Made by a program: the position numbers and the translations under genes. The notes under the pieces were generated by a model. That model was not told the origin of the DNA, searched no databases, and saw only the letters and a program-made list of their open reading frames with translations. DNA of 64,000 nucleotides from Casuarina equisetifolia (Eukaryota > Streptophyta > Magnoliopsida > Fagales > Casuarinaceae). The stretch spans positions 28,671,580-28,735,579 of the forward strand of contig CM052355.1 in NCBI GenBank assembly GCA_028551475.1, read 5' to 3'. Shown here piece by piece: positions 23,850-36,700 of this stretch (the stretch's first letter is position 1; the number at the start of each line of letters is the position of its first letter).

Positions 23850-24277
23850 TGTTAAAATCCTAAACCGACTAGACAAACGAAGAAGAGAGTGGCCGGAATT
23901 TTTAGAAAATGGGAAGAACAGCGAAGAACAGCGAAGAACAGAAACCCTAGGTTTGCTTCAATGTGATTTTTCTGATTCAATTCATTATTTGAATAATAAT
24001 TACAATATATAAACAAGAAACAATAAATGAAATCAGGAAAAGGATCAATTACAGTGATTTACAAGGCAAATAAGGAAAGAATTGCCAGAAAGGAAAATCT
24101 GCAGCGGCTAGGGTTGCGCAGAGGCGTTGGGGACGAACCGGGTCATCTCGCGATGGAGATCGGATCCGGCCACGGGTCGCGAGTCTCCATCGGGTCGTAC
24201 CTGCTGACGTGGTGCTGACGTGGCAGGCGCGTGTTGCACACGCGCTGAGGGGGAGGAGGCACTCTGTTTGTCTAACA
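23850..24277 (-). repeat. Copia LTR, left copy (3' LTR of the minus-strand element)
   Basis: 428 bp beginning TGTTAAAATCC and ending GTCTAACA, with the canonical TG...CA ends. It matches 28,771-29,187 along its whole length. An AACAGCGAAG unit is repeated in tandem near its start in both LTRs. Confidence 0.93.
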
Positions 24278-27200
24278 TGCCCCTGCAAGCTGAAGGGGCA
24301 GAATGAACCTGAAGCTTGGACCAAAGAGTGTGGAAGCAAGCAGAAGAGAGACCTTTGGTGAAGATATCCGCCGGTTGATCAACAGTAGAAATGAACTGGA
24401 GATAGAGTTGACCGCGAGCAAGGCATTCCCGAACAAAGTGAAAGTCGATCTCAATGTGTTTGGTGCGAGCATGAAAGACCGGATTGGCCGTCAAATAGAG
24501 AGCGGAGAGATTGTCACACCAGAGTGTTGGTGGGAGCGGAGGGAGAGCACGAAGATCACGAAGTAGGTATTCAATCCACATAAGTTCAGCAGTGGCGTCA
24601 GCCAAGGACTTATACTCAGCTTCAGTGCTAGATCGAGCAACAGTGCGTTGTTTGCGGGAACTCTAGGAGATAAGATTGCGACCAAGGAAGATGCAAAAGC
24701 CTCCAACAGAACGTCGATCATCACGGTCGCCTGCCCAGCCAGCATCAGAGAAGGCATGAAGTTCAGTGGACGAGTTGCGGGTGAGAAGAAGACCAAGGTG
24801 AGGAGTAGCAGCAAGATAGCGGAGGATACGCTTAATAGATTGCCAATGCGCAGTGGTAGGGCGATGAAGAAACTGACAGGCAGTGTTGACCGCGTAAGCA
24901 ATATCGGGACGGGTGAGAGTGAGGTATTGGAGGGCACCAACAATGCTGCGGTAAAGGACAGAGTCTTCAAGGGGTTCACCAGTCCAGATAGACAGAGGCT
25001 CATCCGTAGTACAAGGAGTGGAGACAGCTTTAGCATCAACCATCTTGGCACGAGACAGAATGTCTTGAGTGAATTTCCCTTGATGTAGAATAAGACCAGT
25101 GGAGGTAGGTTGGACCTCAACACCAAGGAAGTAATGAAGAGGGCCAAGATCCTTGAGCGCAAACTCCGTCTGAAGAACCTGCAGGAGGTGAGAAAAGGGT
25201 GCAAGCGGAGAGCTGGTGAGAATAATATCATCCACATACACAAGGAGAATCAGACTGTAGTGAGGTGTATGGAGAGTGAACAGGGAGGTATCTGCAGCAG
25301 AGATGATGAAACCCAGGGACATTAGAAAGATACTGAGTCGATAATACCAAGCCCGGGGAGCCTGCTTCAAGCCATATAGGGAGCGATGGAGGCGATAGAC
25401 ATGAGAAGGCCGAGCAAAGTCCACAAAACCAGGGAGCTGAACCATGTAGACCACCTCAGACAGATAACCGTGAAGGAAGGCATTGGAGACATCTAGTTGG
25501 TGAATGGGCCAGCCACAAGAATAAGCAAGGGAGATGACCGTGCGAACAGTTACTGGTTTGGCAACGGGACTGAATGTCTCAGTGAAGTCAATACCTTCTT
25601 GCTGGTGAAAACCTTTTGCGACAAGGCGAGCCTTGTAACATTCAAGAGAGCCATCTGCCTTAAGTTTGACCTTGTAGACCCACTTGCAGCCAATAGGACG
25701 AGTACCATGTGGGAGAGGAACGAGAGACCAAGTACCATTACGAATCAAAGCAGTATATTCAGCTGCCATGGCCTCACGCCAGTGAGCATCCCGAATGGCC
25801 TAAGAGAAGCAGGTGGGTTCAAGGGAATGGGAAGTGGAGGTAGTAGAAAGGGCATAAGTATGATCACGGGTAATAGTGCGGCGGGATATGGTACCATCCT
25901 GTAGACAAGTCACAGGGCGAGGGGGAGGAGGAGGTGGGGGGTTGGAAGATAGTACAGCAGAAGTGAGAGGGACGGGAGAATGCTCAGGACTAGGGGTGTC
26001 TGAGGGGGTCAGAGAGGGGTTGGGAGGGGATGTCGGTGGGGGGGGATAGTAAGGTGAGATATAAAAGGTGTGGGGGATAGTTGGGGAGATACTGGTGGTA
26101 AAGGTGGGTGGGCAGGGGCAGTGTGATAGGGGAAGACATCTTCATGAAAAACAGCATCAGCAACAGTGAAGCATTTCTGTGTGATAGGGCAGTAGCAGCG
26201 GTAGCCACGATAACCAGGAGGATATCCCAGAAAGATGCAAGCTCGGGAGCGCGGAGCTAGCTTGTGTGGAGCATAAGGCCGAAGATAAGGGAACACTACA
26301 CAACCAAACACACGTAGGTGAGAAAGATCAGGAGGACGGTGAAACAGCACCTGCCATGGGGAGAGGTGGTCGAGAACCGCAGTGGGAAGGCAGTTGATCA
26401 AGGAGATGGCAGTCTCAAAAGCAAAATCCCAGAAATGAGCGGGGACCGCGGCTTGAGTGAGGAGGGCAAGCCCAGTCTCCACGATATGGCGATGCTTGCG
26501 TTCAGCCACCCCATTTTGAAATGGGGAGTAAGGACAAGACACTCGCTGATGAATGCCATGCTGCTGCAGGTAAGATCGAAAGGTAGTAGATAGAAATTCA
26601 GGAGCACCATCACATTGTATAACCTGTAGCTTGCAGAGAAGTTGGGTCTCGACATATTTGTGAAAAATCATAAAAATATTTAGAAATTGAGAGCGAGAGG
26701 AAAAGTGATAAAGCCATGAAAATCAAGAAAAATCATCAGTGAAGCAAACATAGTATTTATTGCCGTTCAAAGACACTACAGGAGACGGGCCCCAAATATC
26801 AAAATGGACTAACTGAAGAAGGGCAGTAGACCTAGACTCGGACGGGGGGTGGGAGTGGTGATGGACCTTACTGAGAGCACATGCCGTACAAGGGGGAAAC
26901 AAGGACGACACAAACTAGTATTGGTGGAATGCAAAAGATGAACAAGGACGTCAGACGACGGGTAACCAAGGCGATGATGCCACAACAGAAGAGGACTGGA
27001 TCGAACAGCTATGAGGGCATGAGGATGACTCGAGGCACCAGGGGAGGAGATGCAATAGAGACCACGATCAAAGGTGCCGTGGAGGATGATCTGCCCCGTG
27101 TGACACAAAAGAGCCCAAAAATGAGAAGCAGAAAATAGAAAGTAACAATTGTTATCAACAGAAAACTGAGAGACAGATAAAAGATTTTTGGTAATGGAAG

Positions 27201-28770
27201 GAACAACTAAGACATTTTTGAGGTGAAAGGAAGGAGTGCGAAGAGTACCTGTGTAGGTGATGGGGAGGGAAACACCATCGCCCACAGTGAGCTGCTGGGA
27301 ACCAGTATATGGAGCAACACTGAAAAGAGCGGAAGTGGAGTCGATAATGTGGTGGGAGGCACCGGAATCCTGGGTGCCAGGATGCTAGGTCAAGGGAGGA
27401 GGGGGGGATTGGGGGGGTAATAATGAGAGACAGGGGGGGGGGAAGTGTAGCATAGTGGGCTTGAGGGTTATAGGGGAAGGTAGGAGAGGGGATATGTGTA
27501 TGGGGGGGAATTATAGGCATAATGGGCTTGGGGGGAAAAATGAGAATTTGGACCTTAGGAAGGTGGCATAAAGGCCGGGTTAAAACGTTCACGGCAATTG
27601 GCAACAAAATGGCTAGGTTTGCGGCAAAGGTGGCAATAGGGGCGGCCACGGCGGGGTCCACGATTGTTAGGCCTATTTGGCCAGTTTTGGGCCTGCGAGA
27701 GGGGCAGGAGGCCATCTCCCGCGTTTTGGGCCGCATAGGAGCCCGCGGATTGGCCCGCGAGATGATCCGCGGGTTGTCCCGCAAGATGACCCACGAGATG
27801 ACTCACAAGCGAGCTCACGAGATGACTCGCGGGCTAGCCCGTGAGCTGGTGTGCGTGCGGGCCGGTGAGATGGCCCGCGGACTGACCTGCGGACTGGCCT
27901 ATGTAGAGGCTTCCGAAGTTGGATCCAGAACAGGGCGGGCCTGAGTAACCGCCCTGAGACCCGTTTGGGTAGGCAGCGAATGCGGCAGCCGCCGTCACGG
28001 CAGAGCTGCGGCTCTGATCACGACAGCCGCCGTCACGGCAGAGCTGCGGCTCTGATCGCGGCAGCCTTCATGAGCAAGGAGGAGGCCATGGAAGGCCTCC
28101 CTGCTAAGCGGGCCGGTGGCCGACTTGACGATGGCAACGAAGGTCGCGAAGTCGTCGAACTCGTCACCGAGGCCTCGGAAGAGCTGAGCACGGTAGTCGT
28201 CTTCGGAGAGTTTGCCGCCGATCGCGCCGAGTTGATCGAGGAGATCCTTCACCTGCGACAGAAATTCCGTCACGGAGCGAGTCCCCTTCGTGATTGATTG
28301 AAGCTGCATACGGATTGCGGCGGAGCGCGCGGAGGACTGCGCGGTGTACGTGCGCTTCAGAAAGGACCAGGCCTCCGCCGAGGTCGACATGTCCGTGAGC
28401 TGTGTGACAACCGCGTTCGTGGAGGTGGCCATAAGCCAGCTAAGAGCAGCTTGATCACGGCTGAGCCAGGCGGCGAAATCAGGGTTTGCGGTGGTGGCAC
28501 CGCTAGAAGAGATTAGGGTTTTAGGGGGTGTAGGCTCAGATCCATCCAAAATTGGTAGGAGTTTCCAGGAGACGAGGAAAGGCATGAGACGAGTCCGCCA
28601 TAAGACGTAATTCGACCCATCAAAACGGTCAAAGGAGGTGGGGGAAGGGACCGCCGGTGAGGGTGCAGGAGAAAGGGAAAGAGTTGGGACAGAGGAAGGA
28701 TTGGGGGTTTCGGAATCGGTGGTTGGGGGGATCAGAATTGAGGCATTAGCCGAGGGCTCTAATGATACCA

Positions 28771-29187
28771 TGTTAAAATCCTAAACCGACTAGACAAACG
28801 GAGAAGAGAGTGGCCGGAATTTTCAGAAAATGGGAAGAACAGCGAAGAACAGCGAAGAACAGAAACCCTAGGTTTGCTTCAACGTGATTTTTCCGATTCA
28901 ATTCATTATTTGAATAATAATTACAATATATAAACAAGAAAAAATAAATGAAATCAGGAAAAGGATCAATTATAGTGATTTACAAGGCAAATAAGGAAAG
29001 AATTTCCGAAAAGGAAGATCTGCAGTGGCTAGGGTTGCGCAGAGGCATCGGGGACGAACCGGGTCGTCTCGCGATGGAGATCGGATCCGGGCGCGGGTCG
29101 CAAGTCTCCATCAGGTCGTACCTGCTGACATGGCAAGTGCGTGTTGCACACGCGCCGAGGGGGAGGAGGCACTCTGTTTGTCTAACA
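28771..29187 (-). repeat. Copia LTR, right copy (5' LTR of the minus-strand element)
   Basis: 417 bp partner of the left LTR, same TG...CA ends. The primer-binding region follows it immediately on the minus strand, which fixes the element's direction. Confidence 0.93.
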
Positions 29188-29343
29188 AATGCTTCCTTTT
29201 GAGATACCAAACCAGCGAGACTTTCAATGGCTTCATGCTAAAGGAGACGACGAAGGTCTTGGAGGCATGGTTTCATTGTTGACAACATTTGTGACCTCAT
29301 CTACTCTCATTGGTCTAGAAAAAGCAAAGTATATTTTGGTACA
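29188..29343 (+). other. Possible exon fragment of an unrecognised gene
   Basis: Directly at the right edge of the copia element an open plus-strand stretch reads as a plausible protein segment (words LPFEIPNQRDFQWLHAKGDD and LEKAKYILVHTLK) and ends at AAG followed by GTGATT, which could be a splice donor. I do not recognise the family and found no matching exon on the other side of the element. It may be a gene fragment, a pseudogene or chance. Confidence 0.25.
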
Positions 29344-31260
29344 TACTCTTAAGGTGATTTATTTGTTCTTAACTCAATCGTTGTGCTTAAATTTTGGCTA
29401 ATAATTTTCTTCCTTTTTCTTTTTGGGTTGGGGGTTTGAATGAGTTATAGCGCCAGCATCTTATTTTCTTTTCCTGGTCATAGCATTTCCCACTTTTCAT
29501 ATTCTTAAATTGATGAGTTTTAAACACTGATATGTTTAATAGTATGATAAAATTCAACTAGGAAAAAAGGTAAAAATATGAAAGAGATTACATTGAACTA
29601 TGTTATGATCATATAAGATAATTATCTCTAACCCCTAGATTTTGATAATTTAAAAGGCATAACCTCTTGATTGTTTTGATCATAAACATTGAACTATGTT
29701 TTGATCAAAACATATCATATTAGTAACAACTTTCTGATTGTTTGTTAATGGCAACAATCCAAGTGAGCATTCATTAGTATTAACTTTTGAAAGGTATCTT
29801 ATTGGAGGGTTTAATTTTGTTTAACACATTAATGGTCTCTAAGTGATTGGTTAGGCACAAAATATGGCAGTTTTCTAAAATTTTTTTCCTTTTTTTTTTC
29901 TTTGTAATCTTTGGCATGATGTTCAATGAGGAGAGGGACTCTAGGTAGGTGTGAAACTCCTTTGTAATGAGTTGCAATATGAGTAACAATACTTTAAATA
30001 TTATAATATTTTAGCGGGTTACAAAAGCCCTTTCCTAGCGGGTCGGGTCATCTCCTTTACAACATCACGGTCTCTACCCGAATAACAGCCCAAAACATAA
30101 TACACAACTCACAAACCCATTAACTAATTATCTAGACAAGTCCCTGCGCCATATTTCATACCGGTAACTTCAATACCTCACTAATTAAAGGCTAGAGGAG
30201 CTCTACAGAACTTATGGTAGAAAGCCGAATGATTAAAGATTGCTCGAACCTGGTATGAGCAACCTCCGGTGACGGTGTTTGGGCCGGGCTGGTGGCGGAG
30301 GAGGAAAATGGAGGGAAATTTGGAAGATTAGAAAGAAAGGGAAATAGGAATTTTCCAAGGGAAAACAGCTATTGTCCTGGAGGGTTTTCTGAGATCTCAA
30401 GGAAGCAAACGAGCATGGTCCACTCATTCGTGGCGCTCCTTTCCTGCTGACAAGTGTCGTCACTTTTTTTTGTTCCCGACGGTATTTTCTAAATCTTGTT
30501 TGATAATTTATTTATATTAAAAAAACCAGTACTTTTGAATTCACTTTCAATAACATTAAATTTTTTAACTCAAATTAAATATGTAATTTCTGTGCTTGTA
30601 AAAAAATATTTATCATAGGAAGTATTTCTCCATATTTAAGGTAAAATATCATATTAAAAATAGTGTGACTTTACTCTCACATTATTTAAAATTTTAATTT
30701 TTTTTTTTTTGGTATGACTGGACTTTTCACCAATTTGTTTGATTATTTCATATTAGGATTAGAAGTTTCCTCAAAGAATAACAAGTAATATTCTTTGAAA
30801 CTAAAGTCAATTTTACTTGTAATTAAAGGCATGCATAGAAGAAAAATGTAAATAAAGACATAATCAACCTATTGTCATAAGATATGTTTATTTGTATTTT
30901 CGGAGTAAATTTACACAAGTACTTTTAGAACTACTTCATTTGAAAATTTCAATTTCGTCTCAAAAAATAACTTATCGATAGGCTTTAAGAGATTGAAGTC
31001 CAATTTTTACTTGTAATCTTAGTGTGCCCGTGGAAGAAAATTTGTAATAGTAACAACATATTGTTGTAAGATAATAAAATGGCACATTTGTTCGTATTTT
31101 CTATCGCAAATTTACATACTATTTATGGAATTATTTTATTTCTACTATTTGAGTTTATCTCATAAACAATATGTCAATATCCTTTGAGATAGATACTCAA
31201 TTTTACTATAATCTCAAAGGTTTCCAAAAAGAAAGGAAAACAATAACAACATATTGTCAC
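29344..31260. other. Intergenic; one GC-rich patch that could be a first exon or leader
   Basis: Mostly AT-rich with no recognised gene. At 30,233-30,470 a GC-rich patch has an open minus-strand frame of 76 codons with a Pro-rich stretch (PPPPPARPKHRHRR). It may be the 5' leader or first exon of a gene on the minus strand, but no downstream exon was found, so no product is assigned. Confidence 0.3.
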
Positions 31261-31269
31261 AATATTGTT

Positions 31270-32290
31270 GGAATATATTGTAACAAAATTAGAATATATT
31301 AATATTTTAATGTTGAGAAAAATAGGAATTATAATATGAAAATATTATAACTATTGGTTGCTTATTTATTAGTTTAATAAGAAAGATAATGTTGGAATTA
31401 TTTTGCAAGTCTAGTTAGAGGAAGCCCAAACTAACACAGTCCAGCCTGCGTGATTCTCAAACTAAATTGTCTTACCTATGATCCAGTACTGTTTCAAATA
31501 GTTATTGTTCACACAAATAGTACTATTCACCTATGATTAAAAATGACCTCCAATGGAAGAATATTATTCACCAGAATAATACTATTTAAAATAATTACTA
31601 TTCACACAAATAGTACTATTCACCTACGAGTCAAAAAGTCCTCCAACAGGAAGAACAAAATGGCTCTTTTGAATGAGAAAAGTGAGTTCTCTTGATGTTA
31701 TATAAGATATAGAAGTTTGATTGTTTGAGATAACAAAAATTAGAGAAGTCAAGTGTTCTTGAAGTGGAATTTCATCAATCTTCTCTCAAGCTCATCAAGC
31801 TTATCAAGTTCATCAAGCGAACGAAATCATTTAGTGATTCTACTTTAAGCTCATTATTGCTTTGATATTCTTGCTAGAAAATCAGTTTGATTTTCAATTG
31901 ATATTATAATTGAGCTGATTTGATTAGGGTAAATAATGTTACAATCTGAGAAATTGGGGCTTTTGTCCATACTATTATTGATCAAATATTTGCACTTATC
32001 TGAAGTTCAAGAAATCAGTTTGCTCTTTAATTCATATCATAATTGAGCTGATTTCATATGAGTGAACAATGCTAAGGTGTTTGTGAATTTGGGACTTTTG
32101 TCCATATCATACTATATTAAGTCACTAGTACTTGTTTGAAGTTTCTAAACTTAAATTCATATCTTATAGAAACTAAATTCCAAAATTGTATTTCATTGTT
32201 ACTCATTGTTTAAATTCTTGAAGAGAGAATTTGTAACTGGAATTAAAGGATTGGTTATCATTTGTAACTAGGATTGAGAAATTGGTAACT
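31270..32290. repeat. Non-coding repeat element, possibly a decayed solo LTR
   Basis: No coding. Opens with TGTTGGAATATATTG and a second TGTTGGAATTA at about 31,390. Contains two internal duplications: copies of an 80-base unit carrying ACACAAATAGTACTATTCAC (about 31,490 and 31,590) and copies of a 140-base unit carrying AATTGAGCTGATTT and GGGCTTTTGTCCAT-like words (about 31,880 and 32,010). The TGTTGG start and length fit a copia-type LTR, but no confident end or target duplication was found. Confidence 0.35.
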
Positions 32291-32299
32291 AGAGTAGGA

Positions 32300-33265
32300 T
32301 TCCAAAGAATATTGACAATATAGTACATGTATTGAATTTTTTGTACTTATGCATCTGTCTCTTTTTTTTTTTTTCTTATTCCTTTTGGTTCTTGTGGCCA
32401 AAAGCAAATTATTAAATTAGAGTAACATATGTGACTCATGCAAGTCTGACATGTCTATTGTTTAGCTTTAACACATTATTAGACATGGTAGTCTTTATTC
32501 AGAAGATTTCAAAGAACCCTTCTTAAGCAAGCAGTGTACTCTAATTGAAGTGTAGCAAAAGATTGTACTACAATAAACAAAACAACTCAAAAAAAGTAAA
32601 TGGTTGTTTCTAGAAGGAAGATCGAATATATCATTAGTAACACAATCGAAGCAAACCAAGCAATTAGTGGAAGAAATTGGGTAGGCTATAGGAATTCGGT
32701 CTCTCCATTTAGCTCAATCCAAAGTGTTTGATTGAGGCAATGAAAGACTGCGGTAAAGTCCAAGGGCTACTTCTATGAGGAAGATAAAAGTGTTCCATTA
32801 AGGTGGTTTGGTTACTTGAACAGAGATCACTAACCTCACAAGTAATGAATTTTATATTAAAGTTAACAAACCATGACAAGAAGAAGGTGCCAAGAGATGC
32901 CAAGCAAGAAGGGGAAAGGGTGCTAGGGAGCATAGCTTACTAGAAGACCATAAGGATCGCAATAACGATTCAAGCATTTCGCTTAATCTGCCATCCCAAC
33001 AACAAAGCATGATAATATCCATAATGGGCATGAAACTTGACATATGTTTTATATTCTTCTTTGAAAAATGTAATAACCCATCTCACAACATCCAATTATT
33101 ACCAACAATAAGAGTTGCTCCGCCATTGGCCTTGAACAACCTTTGGAACATAAATGTGTAGAATACATTAGAATAACAAAAATGGACAAAGGGGCCAGGG
33201 GGAAGAGGGGTGCTATTTTAGCGGTGAAGATAAGGCCATTTACATAAACACATTTGAAGCAATAC
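32300..33265 (-). repeat. Left arm of an old inverted repeat flanking the SerRS locus
   Basis: The reverse complement of this stretch aligns with 38,530-39,370 in the same order. Shared words include TTCTTTGGAATCCT, TGATATATTC, GCTAAATGGAGAG, ACACATTTATGTTC and GTATTGCTTCAAAT. Identity by eye is roughly 75-80 per cent, with insertions. No coding function recognised in either arm. Confidence 0.75.
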
Positions 33266-33311
33266 TTTTCACCAAGTGCTTTGTCTTCTACTATTATTAA
33301 TTTAGTAATGA

Positions 33312-33405
33312 CATTTTTTTTTATTCTCATGCACATGGGGAGGGGAAGGGAGGGGATTCAAACTTACCAGTTAGAGGTCTGACTTAGTTATCCCAATGGA
33401 CAAGT
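33312..33405 (-). mobile_element. Candidate tRNA-derived SINE
   Basis: On the minus strand a roughly 90-base unit holds a good Pol III B box (GTTTGAATCCCC), then a C-rich stretch, then a run ATAAAAAAAAATG. The plan is close to that of the clear SINE at 50,582 (B box, C-rich linker, TGCATG, A-run). The A box is weak and no target duplication was found. Confidence 0.4.
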
Positions 33406-33761
33406 ACATAAATTTTGCTTTCATGATTTGAATTGATATGGATATCCAACTTTACCAAATCATATGTAAGAAATATGAGTATTATGAATAATCCATCAAC
33501 ATACTAACAAGGAAAATTTTGGATATGGGCTTTTAGAATAGTGTGTAACTTTTTTTAACTTTAAATCGCACGCGTTTGTACTTACTATTTGCTTAATCCC
33601 GAAACATTACCAAGCTTTTCATAGCGCGGATTAGAGTAGCCTCGTGCCGAGTCCCAAACGGCACCTATTCTCATAGTTATGGTTTACGTGTTAAGAATCT
33701 CTTCGCGTTGCTGTGCTTCACATACCGTGGCCGTAGAAACGCGTATACGCTGAGCGAGAGA

Positions 33762-36700
33762 ATGTTGGATATCAACTTGTTCAGAGTAGAGAAGGGTGGC
33801 AATCCCGATCTCATTCGTTAATCTCAAAGGCGACGTTTCGCCAACTTCGAGCTTGTTGACGAGATCATCTGGATCGACAAAGAATGGCGTCGACGTAATT
33901 TTCTCTCCCTCTGTCTCTTTGAATTTGTTAGTATGTCAATGGCCTTTTCATCAAGTTTTATTTTTGCTCAGTTCATTTCGAGCTCGATAATCTTCGCAAG
34001 GACTTCAACAAGATCAACAAGCAGATCGCTCAGCTTCGAATTGTTAGTGTTTCCAGATTTTCCTTGTTCATGTCTTTACATTCATCATTTAATATTTCTG
34101 GGAATGAACTTATCTGTTTACCCCGCGCGCGAAAGAAGAAAGAAAAAACTGATGGGAAAGCACTGGACTTTGTGGTAATATGATAGCTTCAAAGAACAAA
34201 AAGAATTATTTTGACGCGCTTTTGTTGATCGAAGTTTGAATTGTTCTTCTTCTTCTTCTTCCTTTTTTTTTTAATAAATAAATTGGCATAGGGTGGTGTC
34301 TGAATGCACATTAGTTGATGCGATGGAAATGTTCATAGGATTATTCTTCCCTAGAAGAAAAACTCCACATTTTGGAAATTTTATGAGATTAATTCTGTGT
34401 GCCAAATGCCATTTGTCTTAAGTTTATTAGACCGGTACCTTGGATATTCAGGTATTTTTTGAAGCTCTTTTAAACTGTTCTCACGTTCATTTGGCATGCA
34501 ACTGAACTGTATAACTTGTTTTGCAAAAAAAGCTGGTCAAGACGACACTGAGATGATTAAGAATGCAGAAGATAATAAGACGTCAGCAGAAGAGAAAGAA
34601 GCTGAAGTTCAGGAAGTTTTGAAACAATTGAATTCTAAATTGCAAATAATTGAAAATCTCGTTCATGATTCAGTTCCAGTCAGTGATGATGAGGTACATG
34701 ACTTGGCATGTTCATATCCCTTCAGTGTGCTAATGCCTATCCACAATTTTAAACTTATAATTGTATTACAGGCAAAAAAATGCTGTGATTAGATCATGGG
34801 GTGAGAAACGGTTGGAGCCAAAACTAAAGAATCATGTTGAGCTTGTTGAACTTCTTGGAATTGCAAATCTGAAGAAAGGTACTAAATCTCTATTCATCCA
34901 GATTTAAGGCCACAACTTCATATGTTACCTAGAAAGCATCCTGGTTTGCCATATGAAAATGTTTTGGTGCACCTAACATTTCATGGTTAATTGATACACT
35001 ACACATGTTAGGTTTGCTTGTTGTGTTTGTAATAAAAAAATTTATTGTTTAATGTACTTAAAATTAGAGTATTTGTTTTATACATCACTGGGGATGGTTC
35101 AACTCTACATTGATTGAGCTGCCCAAACATTTATTTATTTATTTATTTGTGGATTCCAAAATTGTTTTTGATAAATAGAAACTTTGAACCTTTTCTGTGC
35201 TATGACATGACTAGTTTTGAACAACTAAGCTAGGCTCTGCACCTTTTCTTAATCTAGAAGAGCTCTGTAATAATGGGAAAAGCATTATGAAATAGGTTGG
35301 GGCATCTGACTTCGTTCATTCTACTCTGATTAGCTAACAGATTTCAACATCTTTATTTTTATTAACAAAAGAAGAGTGAAATTGTTTTGCTTCAATAATA
35401 GCTGGTCATTTAGATTTGTGAGTCTGTTACTAAGCAAAAATATAATTCTCGAGCATTCATTCAACTTGAACTGGAGTTTCAATTTTAGTGTAGTGGATAA
35501 GTTGTTTGCTCTTCTATAAGATTAGAGTCCCAAGGTGCGCAATAATTCATCCAATGGTTTCAAATGCTTGAGCTTAATGATTTAAATTCACTCCATGGGC
35601 AAAAGATTGAGGCGGAACTTGGCTGTTATGAGTTACATTCATTTCCTTCCACTTTCTTCTGTTCGGTAGCCTTTACTGCCCAAAAGTATTACTCCCGAGT
35701 ATTGTGATTTATATGCTCATGTTGTAACTCAACTGATTTGAATTCATGTGGCATCTCAATTTAATGTGGAAATTTTTTGATTGCTAATGCATATATGCTT
35801 GAAATTTGTAGGTGCTAAAGTAGGTGGGGGTAGAGGTTTTTACTTGAAAGGAGATGGTGTGCATCTTAATCTAGCTTTGATTAACTTTGGTCTTCATTTT
35901 TTGGAGGAAAGAGGATTTACTCCATTTACTCCTCCATTATTCATGAGAAAAGGTGTCATGGAAAAGTCTGCTCAATTAACACAATTTGATGAAGAACTTT
36001 ACAAGGTAACATTAGTATGTTTTTGTATAGCATCTTTCATACTACGCATCTAAAAGATTTGTTGTGTTTGGAGATATAGTTCTCTTCAAAGATTTTGATG
36101 ATTTTCGTAGTATCTGGATTTTTAATCTTTATGTATGATTAAAGTCATTCAAGAGAAAGTCTCTGTAAATAATATTTTACCGACTATGTTCTAAAAGATG
36201 GCCTAAATCTTACATGTTTTGTATCGTTGTTATTTATTTGACTTAACCCTTTTTTTTTGTATTTTTTGGCGCCACTCTCTTCTTTGTTTTTGTTATAGCT
36301 TTGGGAGTTAGTGTCCTTGTTGGAGACTTTTGGTACCTTTCTTTTTACACGAGCTCAGTGATTGTATTGGCATGACGTAGGTGACGGGTGAGGGAGAAGA
36401 CAAATATCTGATTGCCACATCTGAGCAGCCACTTTGTGCATATCATTCAGATGAGTGGATCCATCCTTCTGAGCTTCCCATAAGGTTGTAATATCTTCCC
36501 AAAGCCCATTCCCCTTCTTGGAAAAATATGGGATTGCCTTTGGTCAGTAATATTCATTTTTTTTTTTTTTGAGGTATGGCGGATACTCATCTTGCTTCCG
36601 AAAAGAGGTGGGTTCACATGGTCGAGATACTCTTGGTCTTTTTAGAGTTCATCAGTTTGAGAAGGTGGAGCAGTTTTGCATTACTGCCCCAGATAACGGT

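Larger units (their letters stand above)
23850..29187 (-). mobile_element. Ty1/copia LTR retrotransposon fossil, nearly full length
   Basis: A 5.3-kb element on the minus strand with both LTRs, a primer-binding region next to the right LTR beginning TGGTATCA (the plant initiator tRNA-Met type), and a purine tract beside the left LTR. Parts in order from right to left: gag with a UBN2-type domain (27,995-28,771) and a CCHC zinc knuckle near 27,600; protease/GAG-pre-integrase region (about 26,800-27,300); integrase core (about 26,000-26,950); reverse transcriptase with a YVDDIIL motif (24,663-25,769); RNase H (24,108-24,605). Pol order protease-integrase-RT-RNase H defines copia. It is broken, with several breaks. 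GC content is clearly higher than the surroundings. Flanks AATGT and AATGC fit a 5-bp target duplication with one difference. By hand the LTRs differ at about 5 per cent of sites, so insertion was probably a few million years ago. Confidence 0.93.

Noticed and set aside
24303-28516. Long plus-strand open frames across the copia element
   Set aside because: They lie opposite recognised gag, integrase and reverse transcriptase sequence and have no family resemblance; they are shadows caused by the high GC content.
35485-35545. A tRNA-like or SINE-like stretch (TAGTGTAGTGG) in SerRS intron 4
   Set aside because: Only an A-box-like word is seen; there is no B box, A tail or flanking duplication.
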